A stretch of 64,000 nt of DNA from Anas platyrhynchos (GCF_047663525.1 NC_092587.1:35083001-35147000); one strand, 5' to 3'; positions 1 to 13,132 are shown, numbered from the stretch's first letter. A program made the numbers and translations. The notes: generated by a model not told the origin, from the sequence alone.

Positions 1-328
1 GACTAAACAAAAGTAGCATCTTCAATTTGTCAGTTATTCTTCATCCAGAAAACACAGTTAATGAACTGTGTAGAAACACAAGTGTGTGGTACCATTTTAT
101 GGATATCCCATCTGGCTTACAGATGCTGCTGCAAAAAGAGTATGGCGTTTTCCTGCAAATCCTACATCATGGCTGAGGACCCTGTAGAGATATTTTAGTT
201 TGTGTATAGCACTAGGTACCTGTGTTTAGGCATCTGAGTGTGTTCTTAACTTACGTGTGTATTTAAAAATGTATTGTAAGAATTTGGATGGTACAAAGTG
301 ATCTAATCTGTTCTTTTCTTCATTGCAG
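1..328 (+). other. MON2: Last intron of MON2 (3' part)
   Basis: This AT-rich stretch ends in a pyrimidine-rich tract followed by CAG at 326-328, a good splice acceptor directly before the terminal MON2 coding exon. No open frame of the MON2 type is visible upstream of the acceptor. I therefore read the whole segment as intron, whose donor lies outside the window. Confidence 0.8.
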
Positions 329-492
329 TTGATGCTAACACATGGGCGCAAGTTATTGCCTTGTACCCGACTTTAGTAGAATGTATCACCTGCTCCTCCT
401 CAGAAGTGTGCTCTGCTCTGAAGGAGGCACTTGTTCCCTTTAAGGACTTCATGCATCCACCAGCATCCAAGGTACAGAACGGAGAATCTTGA
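329..492 (+). CDS. MON2: MON2 terminal coding exon (C-terminus of protein, partial gene)
   Basis: The exon opens after a pyrimidine tract plus CAG. It enters in phase with two bases of a split Val codon, then encodes 53 residues beginning [20 protein letters not shown] and ending ASKVQNGES before TGA (490-492). I recognise this as the extreme C-terminus of MON2, a large Sec7/BIG-related scaffold protein (about 1,700 residues in vertebrates). MON2 works with Dopey/DOPEY and flippase partners at the trans-Golgi and endosomes to regulate endosome-to-Golgi and vesicle trafficking. Only this tail is in the window, so the DCB/HUS and HDS regions are upstream. The identification rests on the tail sequence and on the flanking let-7i and PPM1H, which are the known neighbours of MON2 in amniotes. 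No frameshift or premature stop is seen. The 85-aa frame on the opposite strand over 400-657 is a shadow. Confidence 0.92.
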
Positions 493-1148
493 CCCCATAA
501 AACTTTTTTTTTTCTTTTTTCTTTTTTCTTTTTTTTTTAATTTTTGAAGGAAAAAAGTATCCAAAAATGTTTGTTCCCGGGTGAAGTTTCTTTGAGGAAA
601 TCTCTTGTGACTAGTACTTGGCAACTGATGTTGACTGCCTTTTAACTGTACTAACAAGAGCTCAGTAATTCATGAGTACAGGCTATATCTCAAAGGTTCC
701 AGAGTGAGTAGCAGTGCAAACCTTTAATAAATTTAACTGAGTAGTTGGAATCATTTATAATCTAATGTACTTGCTACAGTATCTTGAAGTGGTGATTGAA
801 AAGTGGGCTTATGTACAGCTTGTTGTGTATGTGTTAATGATGTAATTAAAAATATTTCAATTCAGTCAGATTTATTAGGCTGGTGTTTTGCACCCTTTTT
901 TGAAGTACGAATTGTACTAAAATTTTATGCAAGATGGTACTGTAACATTCCATATATCTGTAACCAGCCTTTGTAAACAAAGGGAACTGATATACTTGTG
1001 TGTATAATAAATGGTACAGTTCTGTATAAAATAGTTGCATTTATTATTTAAATTCTTTTTAAAATATTGATAATGTTAAATGCTTGAAAATGTATTTATT
1101 ATAAGTTGTATGCTTGCATTTTTACTTACAGTTTGCCTTCTAAATTGC

Positions 1149-1170
1149 CAGATATGATCATTCATATCTG
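1149..1170 (+). other. Perfect stem-loop in MON2 3' UTR
   Basis: The left arm CAGATATGA (1149-1157) and right arm TCATATCTG (1162-1170) are exact reverse complements separated by TCAT. The hairpin lies in the probable 3' UTR. Its function is unknown, and AT-rich inverted repeats of this size can occur by chance. Confidence 0.5.
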
Positions 1171-3247
1171 ATCATGTTCTTAGTTTCTGCTTAATTGAAT
1201 GTAACTTCTCTGTGGCCATTGAACATCTAAATGAAGAGGTCATACGACAAAAGATTGCAGCAAGCAGTCAGTAGCCTGCTGATCTCAAACTTCAAAGTAG
1301 TTGACCTGAAATAAGTTTGAATATGCAGAAATCCACTGTAGCACTTCGACACTACCATACCTCACTTCATAATATATTTAAGATGTTTGTTATACTCAAA
1401 TCTATCCATTTTTGTAGTTGCAGCCTTGCTTTAAGAAAAAAAATACTTGGGGGTCATTAGCCTTTTTTGACCTTACTTGCAGATATCATAGTCTTTGAAT
1501 CATGACCCAAGGAAGGTGATTTCAAATATCTGAAATACTTGGCTGTAATATTTTGTTCAATAATTTTAAGTGCTTTGTTTTGTAATGTCTTTTAACCCAA
1601 ATTGTTCTAACCTTTTAATTATATACTGTCTGATATAAAACCATGAGAAGTGTATTTTTGAAGTTAGCTACTCATTTAGAAGTGCAGTAAAATTTGTCAT
1701 TAAATAAATGTGAATTTTCTTTCACTTTCACATAATACACAATTAAAACACTTTTAATAGTATTGTTTTTAAAGTTTGTAACATAGCATTTAAATTTTTA
1801 TTTAAAGAATTATTATCTCAATAATGTTTCACCTGTATTCACATATTTTTTAAGCTGTGATGTGAAAGCACAAATGCCAAATGTTTTGAGAGAAAAAAAG
1901 ACAGGTGCCTTTCTATTGATTTCAGAGCTTACCTTTAGGTTTTTGTTCCTTGACGTCTTTTGTAGATATTAAAAGTGATTATCATGCATAAGAAGTGGTA
2001 TTTATATGTTTGCTTTACTATTTGCTGACTAAAGAGATATTAATTGGTATATGTGAGTAGATGTAAAATTTCTAGGAGCTTCAAGTGAGGGTGTGAGGAA
2101 CTGGTCAGGGTTAGAAGTACCCCATGTGAACGATGTTACAAAGCACAGCTTTGAAGAGCTCGCTCCCCTAAGACTCCAGTTTACGATCCTTTTAAAAAGG
2201 ACATTAAAGAGGCTTCAAGAACTTGCACATATGTCTTTGACAGCATGGCATGGAACTTAATCTTCAAGTGTGGATAGTTTTTAAAGAACACGCATTTTAC
2301 ATTAAAGAAACAAACACTTTCCATTAGTAGAATTTAAATCAAAATAGCCTGTTTGGAAAAGCTGTTCCAGTATACTGCAGGCCTTGGTCCCTGGTACAAA
2401 TAATAATGCTATGCTCTGAAATTGAAAACCATGCAACTGTTCTACTACTTAGTGAAAGATAAGACAAGGCCTATTAGGTCCTTAAAGAAAAAAGAAAAGG
2501 GTGTCACGCGGTGCAAGGGTATTCATTTGTTTTAAAATCTGCCTATCTACTAAAAATTCTGGCAAGAGGCATGCAGACCAAACTGTGGATGAGTTTGTTT
2601 CCAATTAATTTCTAATTGTTTTTGTCAGTGATAAGACAGATACATTCTGTATTAATGAAGCGTATCTTCACCTTTATCTATATTTTAAACAGAGGGTATG
2701 TGGGTGTGGAAGTCATACTCAGCTCTAAAGCTTAGATTACTTTATGACCCATGGATATTAATCTTCTAAAGACTGAAACAAACTACCATTCAGCTAAACT
2801 TCCTTCCTTTCCTCTTAATTACCACATGAAAAATATTTATTCTATTTGAGGCATGTTTTGGACATACAAGTAGGCTGAACATACTCAAACTGCTTTCTTG
2901 TATTTTGTATAAGTAGTTTGAAAACTGAAAGCAAAGGTAACTGGTTTAGAAAATATGTTTTTCATTGACTAATTTTGTTTGTGAATAAGAATTATTCTAT
3001 TTTCTGTGCTTTCTTGTCCAGCACTCAGAATTTCCTCCAACTTTGAAGTATCAGATTCTTGTTTCCATTTGTACTTTTGGCTAAATATTCTTAGGGCCTC
3101 TTTGATGCAAACAGATTTTTTTGAATATTTAAATCGCATATTTTGATGTCCATTCCTAGCAAGACAAATCTTGTTAATTAATTTAATTAATGCTGCCCAT
3201 CATGTAAACCCATGTGCTCAATTCTGTAGGTTTGCCTAGGCATGTGA

Positions 3248-3253
3248 AATAAA
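3248..3253 (+). promoter_or_regulatory. Candidate distal MON2 poly(A) signal
   Basis: A canonical AATAAA is followed by a CA dinucleotide about 15 bases on and then by a G/T-rich downstream element around 3270-3295. It is the best-formed signal after the MON2 stop. Actual use is an inference. Confidence 0.45.
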
Positions 3254-3765
3254 GCAAACAGACATTTTCAGGATTGGGGTCTGCATTGTGTTGCTGAGAT
3301 CATCTAGAAAGGGGGCTCAGCTGATTGTACAGAAATATGTCAGCTGGAAGTTAGGGGATACACGTTAATTGCTGAATGTAATGGCATTCTTCAGCTTTTT
3401 TCTTCTTCTCCTTCCCAGTCTTAAAGATTCATATTGGGAATCAAAAGAAAAAATGTGAGGGTCTTCTGCATTATTACAAGGTCCATATCAAAATTTTGGA
3501 TTATTTGGGAAAACTTGTATATCTCCGTGCCAAGGGATTCGAGGGGATGCCTCAGTGTACACAGGGATTTAAGATGATGTAAATAGCTCTAAGAAAAAGG
3601 AATAGATGGCTCAAGCTGGGAATTTTTAATGAAAAAAAAAGTTGTAGTAGTGACGTACAGTAGTTAATTTGCTTATCATCAGACATGCTTATCTACCAGG
3701 GCATCCATTTTGTTCCCTTGTACATCTGCTTGCTTCCCTACTTGCTCTTATCAATGTCTTGTGGA

Positions 3766-4572
3766 AGGTTCACAGCATCACAGAGTGGATGAGGTGGGAA
3801 GGGACCTCTGGAGGCCACCTGGTCCAAGCCACCTGCTCAAGCAGGGACACCTCGAGCAGGTTGCCCAGGACCATGTCCAGACTGCTCCAAGAAGGAAGAT
3901 TCCACATCTCTGGACAGCCTGTGCCAGTGCTCAGTTACTTGCACAGTAAATAAGCACTTCCTGATGTTTAGATGGAACCTCCTCTGTTTCAGTTTGTGCC
4001 CACTGCCTCTTGTCCTAGCACTGGGCACCACTGAAAAGAGCCTAGCTCTGTCTTTGCACCCTCCCTTCAGGTATTATTGTACATTGATAAAAGTCCCTTG
4101 AGTTTTCTCTTCTCCAGGCTGAGCAGCCCCAGCTCTCTCAGCCCTTCCTCATAGGAGAGGTGCTCCAGGCCTTTGATCATCTTGGTGGCCCTTGGTCTCA
4201 TTCTGGGGAGTCTAGACCTGGACGCATAACTCCAGGTGTGGCCTCACTAGTGACGAATATAGGAGAAGGATCGCCTCTCTCAACCTGCTGGCAATGCAAT
4301 GCCTGTTGCAGCCCAGGACACCATTAACCTTAGCTGCAAGGACACATTGCTGGCACATGTTCAACTTGGTGTCCACCAGGACTCCCAGGTCCTTTTCTAC
4401 AGAGCTGCTGTCCAGCCGAGTGGCCCACAGCGCGTACTAGTGCCTGGAGTTGTTCCTCCCCAGGTGCAGGACTCTGCACTTCTCCTTGTTGAGGTTCCTA
4501 TCAGCCTATTTCTCCAGCCTGGCCAGGTCCCTCTGAATGGCAGCACAGCCCTCCGGTGTATCTGCTGCTGTT
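3766..4572 (-). mobile_element. CR1 LINE fragment, 5'-truncated, antisense to + strand
   Basis: The plus strand reads as the reverse complement of an avian CR1 retrotransposon. It starts with a degenerate tail (ATCACAGAGTGG), then GAAGGGACCTCTGGAGG, CCACCTGGTCCAAGCC and AGCAGGTTGCCCAGG. Further along are the highly characteristic TTCTCTTCTCCAGGCTGAGC, GGAGAGGTGCTCCAG and CTCCAGGTGTGGCCTCAC, ending near CAGGTCCCTCTGAATGGCA. The element's 3' end is therefore at about 3766 and its 5' truncation at about 4572. It contains the C-terminal part of the reverse-transcriptase ORF plus the 3' UTR. It is diverged from the consensus, with several indels and stop codons, so it is an inactive fossil. The small plus-strand frames at 3669-3953 and 4299-4595 are antisense shadows of it. 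Confidence 0.95.
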
Positions 4573-7500
4573 CCTGGTATGTTACAAGACATTAAGCCAC
4601 GTGAAATACATGGTCACTATTAATTACACCTGCAAGTCGGTGTGATTGAGATACTTCAACAGTTTATCATTATATTCTTTTTTTTTTTTTTCTCCACCAA
4701 CACCTAGGTTGTTTCTTCTTGCCAAATGGCAAACCTTCACGTAGCTGGCCTTGAATTTTTCAGGCAAGGTACTTTTAGTGAGATCAATGCATTTTTTTCC
4801 CCCTTGGTATATCTCTACACATGGCAAACACAAGTCCTAGTCAGCAACATATTTTATGGAAAATTGTTTAGATGTTCAGGATACTGCTGTTGTTGGAAAG
4901 GAAAAAACAAACAAACAAAAAAAAAACAAAAAACAAAGCAAAACAACAAGAACAAAAAAAAAAAGCACGTTTTCTCCTTATCTGTTTCTGTACAGCTCAT
5001 TTCTGTGTCTTTCACTGTTTGTTCACATCGAATTTGCAGCTTGCTATTTGTTTCCTGTTGTGGGCAGTCATCTTCTGCAACCTTCAGTTTGAATCCTCAT
5101 AAGATGAGGCTCTCCAAGTGAAAGAAGGAAGTGCTGCACACAGTTGCACTGTGAGGGGTGCACATTATGACCCTAGATAGTGCTATGGTGCCTATAAGGA
5201 TGTTTAGATGGGAGTATTTCAGTTTCCAAAGTGTCAGAAAGTTCCAAATGAGGCAGCTATGGTGTGGGTTTTGTGGATCCAAATTGGTATCCAAACTAGT
5301 GGCAGACACAGGTTACATCAATACAAATACAGTTCCATCAGCAAACTGTTAATTGACAGAGTATTTGTATTCCCTGAGACAAGCAAAATGATAGAAAGTA
5401 ATTAGTTGAATTTCTGCACTGGTTAAAAATTTTCCTCTTAAAACATAGGTTGGTGATAACTTCCAGTAATATTTTGTGCTTTAAAAATGAGATAAATGAA
5501 GGTATTTTATGGTGTCTTCAGAACCAGTAAGTTGGTTTAATTCATGTTTCCTTGTATTCAGTGGAGATTCTACTTCACAAGGGGAAGAAAGATGATCAGC
5601 ACTGACTGTGTCAAAAGATCATAGTCTGCCACATCTAATTCTTTGGAATGTCCTCAATTGTGTGGCCTCAGACTCCAGTAACTTGGAGTATATCCATAAT
5701 TATTGGAAATTGATTTCAGATTACATGATGACAACACCAGGACACTCTGGCAGTGTCCTTACATATAGCAGTGCGTTTTGCTGCCATTCTCTTTTATTTT
5801 CCTGTTTGGATGTGGTTTTGTTTCTTTTTTTTTTTTTTTTTACTTCACGATAATGCGAGAAAAAAAAATTGGAATCATTTATAATTGGAGTTGAGATAAA
5901 AGCATCCTTCTGTTGTACCTTTACATGTAACTCTACTCATAATTTTTTTCTCTCCGTGTTTTTGACGTTCTCTCCGCTTGTTCTGACAAAGGAAAGTAGA
6001 ACTGTGTTTATAGTTAGCTATGTATGCCCCAGTATTCAGGTAAATTGAATGGAGACCTTGCTTGATGTAACAAAGTGTGAACTAGCAACTCTACTCAGGG
6101 TTCATCTATCTGTTCTTTTCTTCAACCTAAAGCAATTGTAACAGGCACTGTAGAGTAGTGTTTAGCCTTATTTTTAACATAGCTGTAAGGGAAGATTACA
6201 GAAATTCTAATTCTGATTTGTTTTTCTTGCAAATAGTACTTTGCAATTGTACTGTCTGTGATTATTGCACTATATAGGAGTAAATGAAGTAAACATATTA
6301 ACAATGTTTAACGTTTTTGAAGTAATCTTTACAGACATGTGGAATAAAAAGTAAATGCTTTGTAATTCCTATTTCATTTAGGATTTGGGTCACAGAAGTG
6401 ATGAGGTTCACAAAGCAGCTAAGGCTCTTGTAGCAGTTATTTAGCCTATGTGACTGGATATCTAGCGGAAGACAAAATATGTATTGGGGAAGCAGAGTGA
6501 TTTGTTACTTTGCATTGCTTGACACGTTTGTCAGAAATGCAGAAAAAATAATAATTAAAAAAAACAAACACTGAAGTATGAATTTCACCTGTTTGTATGT
6601 GTTGAAAAGGATATGTATTATTCCACTGGATTTTGATACTACTTTCAATTGTTCCAAATCTGGCGGTATAAAAGTTTGTTTCTTTCAGGTTTGTTCATTT
6701 TACTGTTCAGGCCAGAAGGACTGCATGAGCTGTGCATATAAGCAGGAATTCATTCCAGCCAAATAGTTGCCCTTTTCTCCCTAAGTTTTTTAGAGCTAGA
6801 CTTAGAGCTACACATTGCATTATTTTTTTTTTTTCCGTTTGGAGAAAAAGTAGCCAATTCCTGCTGGATCATGAATGCAAGCTATTGCAAGTTTTTACCA
6901 CTAGGAAGTATTCGGGTAGACATTTTATTTCCTGTCTTCCCAAACTAGTTACCAACTGGCTTAAGAATGGGATCTGTTCACGGACATTTGTTTAATCTCT
7001 TGAAATGACTTACCAGTAAGTTGATAACTTTTGCTGCATTATCGCTTACTATTCTGCGATCTGATCGGTTACTTTAAGACCCCATTTATTGAAGAACAAT
7101 CAGGTATACCAGTATTCTTTCCTTACCCCTGGGTTTTCTGCCCTTATTTTTCTGACAATACTTTTCTGGTGTGCACTTTTCTTCAGTTGTAAGTTCTGGA
7201 AGCAGGGACACCTCTTTGTCTACACAGTATTTTGCATATCAGGGCACATGCAGTAAAAATGACTGTAAATGTTCATGTAAAATATAGGTTTCATTTAGGA
7301 AGTAAATACTCCAGGTTTCACAAGTATGTTTCAGTTATAAACACAGTTTAGTGTGTTTTGCCGTAATAATGCAAGTATATTAGAGGTGTGGTGTTGCCTT
7401 CTTGAATGCTGGAATATGTATCAGACAAGGCTACTCACTTCTTGTGATGAAATACATTAGAACTCAGCATTTATTTGTTTCTTACACCCTTTAGGTTTTA

Positions 7501-10500
7501 TTCAATTGAAAATACAGAGAAAATTATGTAGGCAGGATGTGCAAAAAAAACGCTCTCTAGATTTTGAATTACACAGAAGTCTTTCACCAAAAAAAGGTAA
7601 AATTGCATGAAAAGTAGTATTATAAGTAGGCTAGAAAACAGGATTATATCTCAACTGGGAAAATTGTCACCCAAACAGGATGCAGTTCATCCAGATGACT
7701 GTAAGATGCTGCACTCAAGTAGCAGTGAGTTTTTTCCATTTAATTTTGCCACCTTTATTGAATAGGAGGCTGAATTTCAAAATAGTTTTGATGGTTTTCC
7801 TTAGGAAATTGCTCCAGTATAAAAATGCTTATCTGTGCATACAGCTGTCATTAACACTATCAAAACTAGCTCTGAAAACATGTTTTGCAGCAATGTCTGT
7901 TAATAGAAGCATAAGTCAAGTCTAAACATCTTTTTAAACAATTAAAGTTAACATTTTATATAGGCTTTCTCGGCTGATAAATTTCTCTGCATAATCCATA
8001 ATTTAATATTATAATTTTTAATCTACACGATTATGGTGTAATTGTATTTAAACTATCTAGTCAAAACTTCATTTAGAAAAATGTGCAGTTTTCTATTTTC
8101 TGTCAAATAAATACTACTTACCTTCTACTCACTGTTTTAAACTATTTCAACTTAATGGTGTATGTTAAGTCTCAAAGAATTACGATGTATCAAAGACAGG
8201 AAAGAATTATTGAAATAAAAATAGCAGTGAGTGCTACTACCAACAGGGTTTTACTTTGTTGCATAGTAGAGTGCATCATATAAAAGAACTACAATGCATT
8301 AGTTACCATTCACATTATTTTGTGTGTGTGTGTGTTGATTATGAAACAGATTTGATTAAAAAAAAAAAAAAAAAAAGTACAATACCTGCATGTTTTGGCC
8401 TTATCTGAGTATATTTGCTATGCTTTCTGAAGCCAAGAAATGAGTGACCATTGCTCAAATTTCCTTTATTATCTACAGTTACAGAAATTCTCAGATTAAC
8501 TCATTTTTAAACTCAGTATCATAGGCTTTTCATATTAACACGTTTATTCCCACCAGTGGTCCAGCTGCCCACCTTATGAACTTCTCGTTTGTCAACACTG
8601 TAATCCTCTTTTCACCTGCAGCATGTTCCCAACAGAAAGGATGCACTAAGCACGGCTACCATCTTACTCTTTGATCAAAAATACTGCAGAGTTGAAACAT
8701 ACTCAAAAGCCTCAGCCTGTTCCTGGAAGTTTAAGGTAGTTGAGGAGGGGCATTGTGTGGCTTATTGTTTGTTTGTTTGTTTTTCCCCCTTAGTTTTTCA
8801 TGAGGGATTGCCCATAGGTAAGTAAGAAAGGAAATCACTTGTAAGTCAGATGCCTGTTTGACATTTTCACTGTTTTGCTTTCACACACCCTGGTATTCAA
8901 GGTGGAGTGATAACTACTGCTCTCTGTGTACAGAATGTCTGCTCTAGACTCGCCATGAGCCAAGCGACTTGGCCATGACCAAATATTTCCATATTTCCAA
9001 AGCTGACAGCTTCAAGACTGCAGAGGCTGGCAAGGATGACAGGCTGTTGGGAAGTTGAAAACTTGACATTGCCTTGTCTGCTGTTTTTAATGTTAACTAT
9101 TTCTTACTTGGAACTGTTAAAGTTGTCTGAAAATTGCTTATTTTTCTGGCTTTCTTGCCAGAGGACTCCCACTTCTTTCCCCATCACATCACAGACTGAT
9201 GCCTGGTCATATCAGGGAAGGGACTCAGAGGCCCCACCAAAAAAAATGGCAGCCAAAACTGGATTGCTACCAACAAAGGGTCTTTAAAAAGCACAGAGAG
9301 GAGTCTGGTTTTGATCAATGTCTTTCATAAGGAAGCATGGAAGGGGACTAGGAGTATTATGTATGTAGTACTACTCACATGTGCATGTACAAAGAACTGG
9401 TTTCTGGAGTACATCAGAACTATTACTTAGCATTATACTTACTGAATATCTGTTCATGCCTCTGGGCTTGGCATTGTAGCATAAGATGGCACTGCCTTAC
9501 CACTAAAATGAGCCCTAGAGTCTGTAGACAGTACTTCCCTAGAACAAATGAGGAAAGATAAATGTTTATTTTAGAAAAGACTGATTTAAATTAAATATTT
9601 TCCCTTAATATATGACATCCCGTGTTAAAGCTGTGTGCACTATAATCTCTTAAAATTTTAAGCAGTTACATGTTGCCAAAGCCTTAAAGAGAACGCAGTG
9701 AACTGATGAACCTAGTGTACAGCCTTTCCTCTTCAGAGAATAAGAAGCAAGTTTTTGGACAGCTAAACCATGGTCTGTTTGCAGTAGCTGCTTCTTTCAG
9801 TTCAATTTCACTTTATCCAGCTCAATTCAAACAACCAGTTTGGAGACAGATTAGGAGTTAAAAAAAAAAGTAGAAAGCTTACTTTTTCCTCTTCCATGCA
9901 TAGGATAGATTTGTGAGGGTAAAATGTACTGTGTCTAAAAGCTGGATGCAGTGCTAGCTAGAAACAATTAGTTCTGTCTTCTTTGTAACAATGTGTGTCC
10001 TGAATGTATCCAAAACATTCAAAATAGACCACTCTAGGAAATAATTATTTTGAATGCTATTCTCCATATAATTCTACTTTGCATCCAGATAGAGCTCAAT
10101 GCAAACTAATGAAATGTTAAATAATCAGGAAAGATGTATTCAGAACCATTTTCTGATAAAATAAAATGTAACCAGTTAGAATCTAATAAATAAGCTATTC
10201 AATTGTGAAATGTGTAAATGCATTTCCTAATTAGAAAAAGATTGCCAATCTCAGTGCAAATACTGTATTTAATTGCAAAACAACATCTAAATAATTGCTA
10301 ATGAAGTAGTAAACTTTTAGGACGGATAAATACAGATGCAAAATAAGGTAAAAAAACGTAGTTCCCTGCTTATTTATCATTATTAAAAACAGGTAATTCA
10401 CTGTTTATGGAAAAGATCCACACTCAGGAGACGCTCTTAGCAGAGAGGCAATCTAGAGTATTTGCTTTGAGAAATACAAATTGGATTAATCTTCTGAGAA

Positions 10501-12550
10501 ACAGGTAACTAAAAGTCTGAGGTCCACCCCAAAATTAACTAGCCTAGCTTTCATTTACAACCAGGGAAGACAAATAGCCAGTCCTACCAGGACATCCATA
10601 ATGGGCCCCTTGGCTCCTAAAAGAGGCCAGAGAAGTTATTATGTAGAAGTACCAGTACATGCTATGAGCATATAGGACAACTACTTTAGACATCTGCTGT
10701 TTTATGGTTGTGTGTTGGTTGTTTTTTTTGTTTTGTTTTGTTTCAGTTTACTTTAGGCAGCTCAAAAGAGGGAAGATGAATCTCACTAAAAAAATAGTAG
10801 CCAAAGTAAACGCAGCTGATCTCCCTACTGCAACATGTTGATGGTGCTAAAGTGTGGTTTTTTTTTGATCTACCCTAAGAGCACTTTGTTTGTTTGTTTT
10901 AACACATCCTTTGCAAGAGTCTATTCTGAGGTTTCGCTGTTTTTTTTCCCCCCCCTCATCTTTGTTGTAACCTGTATGTGTGCCAGAGTAGGATTCTCTG
11001 TAGTCATGGCATTAGTCTAAATACTCAGATAAGAATTTTACTATTAGCGTAGAAAATGTGGCCCTTTCTGAACTTTAAACTCTCCTTGCTACTGATCTGC
11101 TGTGGTTTTCCATAAATTCCACAATTTGGATGAGTAAATGACAGTATCAAGTTGTCAGGAGCTCAGTTAACTGAACTAAACATTTCAAGTCCTGCTACAT
11201 TTTTGCACACTCCTTACCAGAGATTTTATTTTTTAATACATTTAACTGCTGCTTTCAACCCAGTTTCAGGTCAACAAGGTTACAGTTACTTCTGATACAT
11301 ATAACTTGGTGCCTGAATGCTTATTTTTGGCATCTGAATTTCTCACCTCTAAGGGAGATGAGAAAATATTTGCTACTAAGCATGACTTCTTTGAAAGTCT
11401 TTACACATTCACAATCTCAGTAAAGAAGACTTGGCTTACTAAAAGTAACCGAGGGCATCGACCCTCAAAATCTTTCAGAGCTGTGCATTACAGGGTGTGG
11501 GACAGTGTGAGGGTAGCACAGAGGCGCGTGGCTCCCACAAATGCCGGGGACTGGCAGCTTGCTGCTTGGTGCCCGCATCCATCTGCAGCTTTGCGTGTGT
11601 TCCGGCCTTTTAGTTGCTTTCCCATTCCTCTGCAGCATCCACTTTAATAACTTCTAGTTTTCAGATAAATGTAAATCCCCAAAGAAAATATCAGTGTAGT
11701 TGTTCTGATTTGATGTATTCTAAATTTGTGAATCATGCCGAGTATCTGCCATTAGCTTTTAGTTTCATTTTAATTCATTTCAGTTTGTTTAGTTAATGAA
11801 TGTAAAAGGTACCTTAATTCAGGAAAAGGAGTCACCAAGACATGAAATACTTCTAGAAAAGTCACTTAACATTATATAGTTGAAATATAACAGCAAGGAG
11901 AGGAAAGTTGTGGGTTTTGTTGTTGTTGTTTGTTGTGTTTTTGTTTTGTTTTGTTTGTTTGTTTGTTTGTTTTTTAAGGCCAAAAAATAACCTGGTCTTA
12001 ACTAAAAACTAAATATTGTTAGTATGTGTATAGTTTTTTTCCACTATTAATAGCTTTTGAAATACAATCTTGGTATAAACAAATCTATCTGAATTTTTGG
12101 ATAGGGAAAAAAAAAAAGCTGTGGAACTAGTGAACTTTTGCTTTTCTCCATTTTTTAAAAAATAAACATATTTTGCCAATCTTAGATTCTTTTCCAGAAT
12201 CGTTTTTTCATCTGTACACAAACTTAACCGAGTAGGACTAGAGCCTGCGTTTGCTCGGTGCAGCCATTTCTTTGTGGTACTTTGCTGCTCCTGAGCCGAC
12301 CCCAAAGGGCAGGATCACTGAGTCTTGCTGTCCCCAAGGGAATGTGACTGGTTTAAATGACTTTTAAACAAGCAATCGATGTAACAAACCCTGTTGCCTA
12401 AGAAAAGTAGCAACTTTAAAACGGCCAACTACGGGATCATAATGAAGTATTTCAATCTTCGGCTCTCCGCTTTCTTTGAGGGGGCAGCGTTCTGGCTGCT
12501 TTCTGGTCTGACTTTCTCAGCTACAGCTTTGCTGTGAGTTGTCGGTGCAG
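4573..12550. other. AT-rich intergenic region between MON2 and the let-7i promoter
   Basis: About 8 kb with no convincing coding exon on either strand. It holds only simple-sequence stretches: an A-rich (CAAA)-like tract at 4903-4965, T- or A-runs near 5824-5840 and 8357-8375, a short TG repeat near 8322-8335, and a (TTTG)n tract at 11941-11975. The longest open frames are under about 115 codons, lack paired splice sites and have no recognisable protein motif. A modestly GC-richer patch at about 11450-11640 is unexplained. Confidence 0.7.
11940..11976. repeat. (TTTG)n simple repeat
   Basis: Tandem TTTTG and TTTG units run on the plus strand and end in a T-run. This is an ordinary microsatellite. 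Confidence 0.85.
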
Positions 12551-13040
12551 GCACGGATTTTATTCTGGGACCCATTTGTAGGTAGTTTTGCGGTGGGGAC
12601 TCGGAGGCTATTGTGTTTCGCTCGGTGTGGCTGCCGGCTGGGTTATTTCCACATTGTGCATCCCTGGTGCTGGCACCATCTTCCCAAACCGACCCGTGCG
12701 TGTGGTTTTTGACTCCGTCAGCCTCCTTCCTCTCGTGTATCTGTATTTATTCTGCTGCCCGCCTGGGGGCCGGCACAGGGCCCGGGGCTCGCCGCTTCCC
12801 CTCACGGACGTCCCCGGGAGGGGGGTGCCGGGAGCCGCCTCCCGCCCCGCCCGCGGCTTTTCCCGCCTCTCGCGGGGAGCCCCGGATCGAGAGCGGGAGC
12901 CTCTCCCTCTCCCCCCGCCCTCCCGCCAGCGTAACGCCCTCGTGCGCAGCGCGGCGGGAAGCGAGGGGCAGAGCTGCGGCGGCGCGGCGCAGCGCCCTTC
13001 TGTGAATAGCCCTACCCCCCTCCCCCGCTAAGCCGGCCCG

Positions 13041-13050
13041 CGCCATCTTG
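13041..13050 (-). promoter_or_regulatory. YY1-type box, minus orientation
   Basis: The minus strand reads CAAGATGGCG followed by CGGGCC, matching the established YY1 core (AAGATGGCGGC) over its conserved part. Such sites commonly sit just downstream of transcription starts in CpG-island promoters. This one points leftward, away from let-7i. Confidence 0.65.
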
Positions 13051-13114
13051 ACTGCCCGCCGGGGGCAGCGCGTCCCCCCCTTCCCCCCCCCCCCCCCCGC
13101 CTCCCCTCCCTCTT

Positions 13115-13132
13115 CAAGATGGCGCCGGCCGG
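13115..13132 (+). promoter_or_regulatory. YY1-type box and putative first exon end of the let-7i host transcript
   Basis: CAAGATGGCGCC begins at 13115 and a splice donor GG|GTGAGTGA follows at 13133. The layout of a YY1 box at the start site followed by a very short exon 1 is common in CpG-island genes. The start site is inferred, and a cap-based 5' end map would decide it. Confidence 0.6.

Larger units (their letters stand above)
493..3270 (+). other. MON2: Probable MON2 3' UTR with alternative poly(A) signals
   Basis: AT-rich noncoding DNA follows the MON2 stop. Plus-strand AATAAA hexamers lie at 726-731, 1006-1011, 1703-1708 and 3248-3253. The last one is followed about 17-45 bases on by a G/T-rich run (GGATTGGGGTCTGCATTGTG), the arrangement expected of a cleavage site, so I place the distal end near 3270. 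A perfect 9-bp hairpin with a TCAT loop lies at 1149-1170. The UTR end is inferred from signals only. Use of the nearer signals would make it shorter. Confidence 0.45.
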
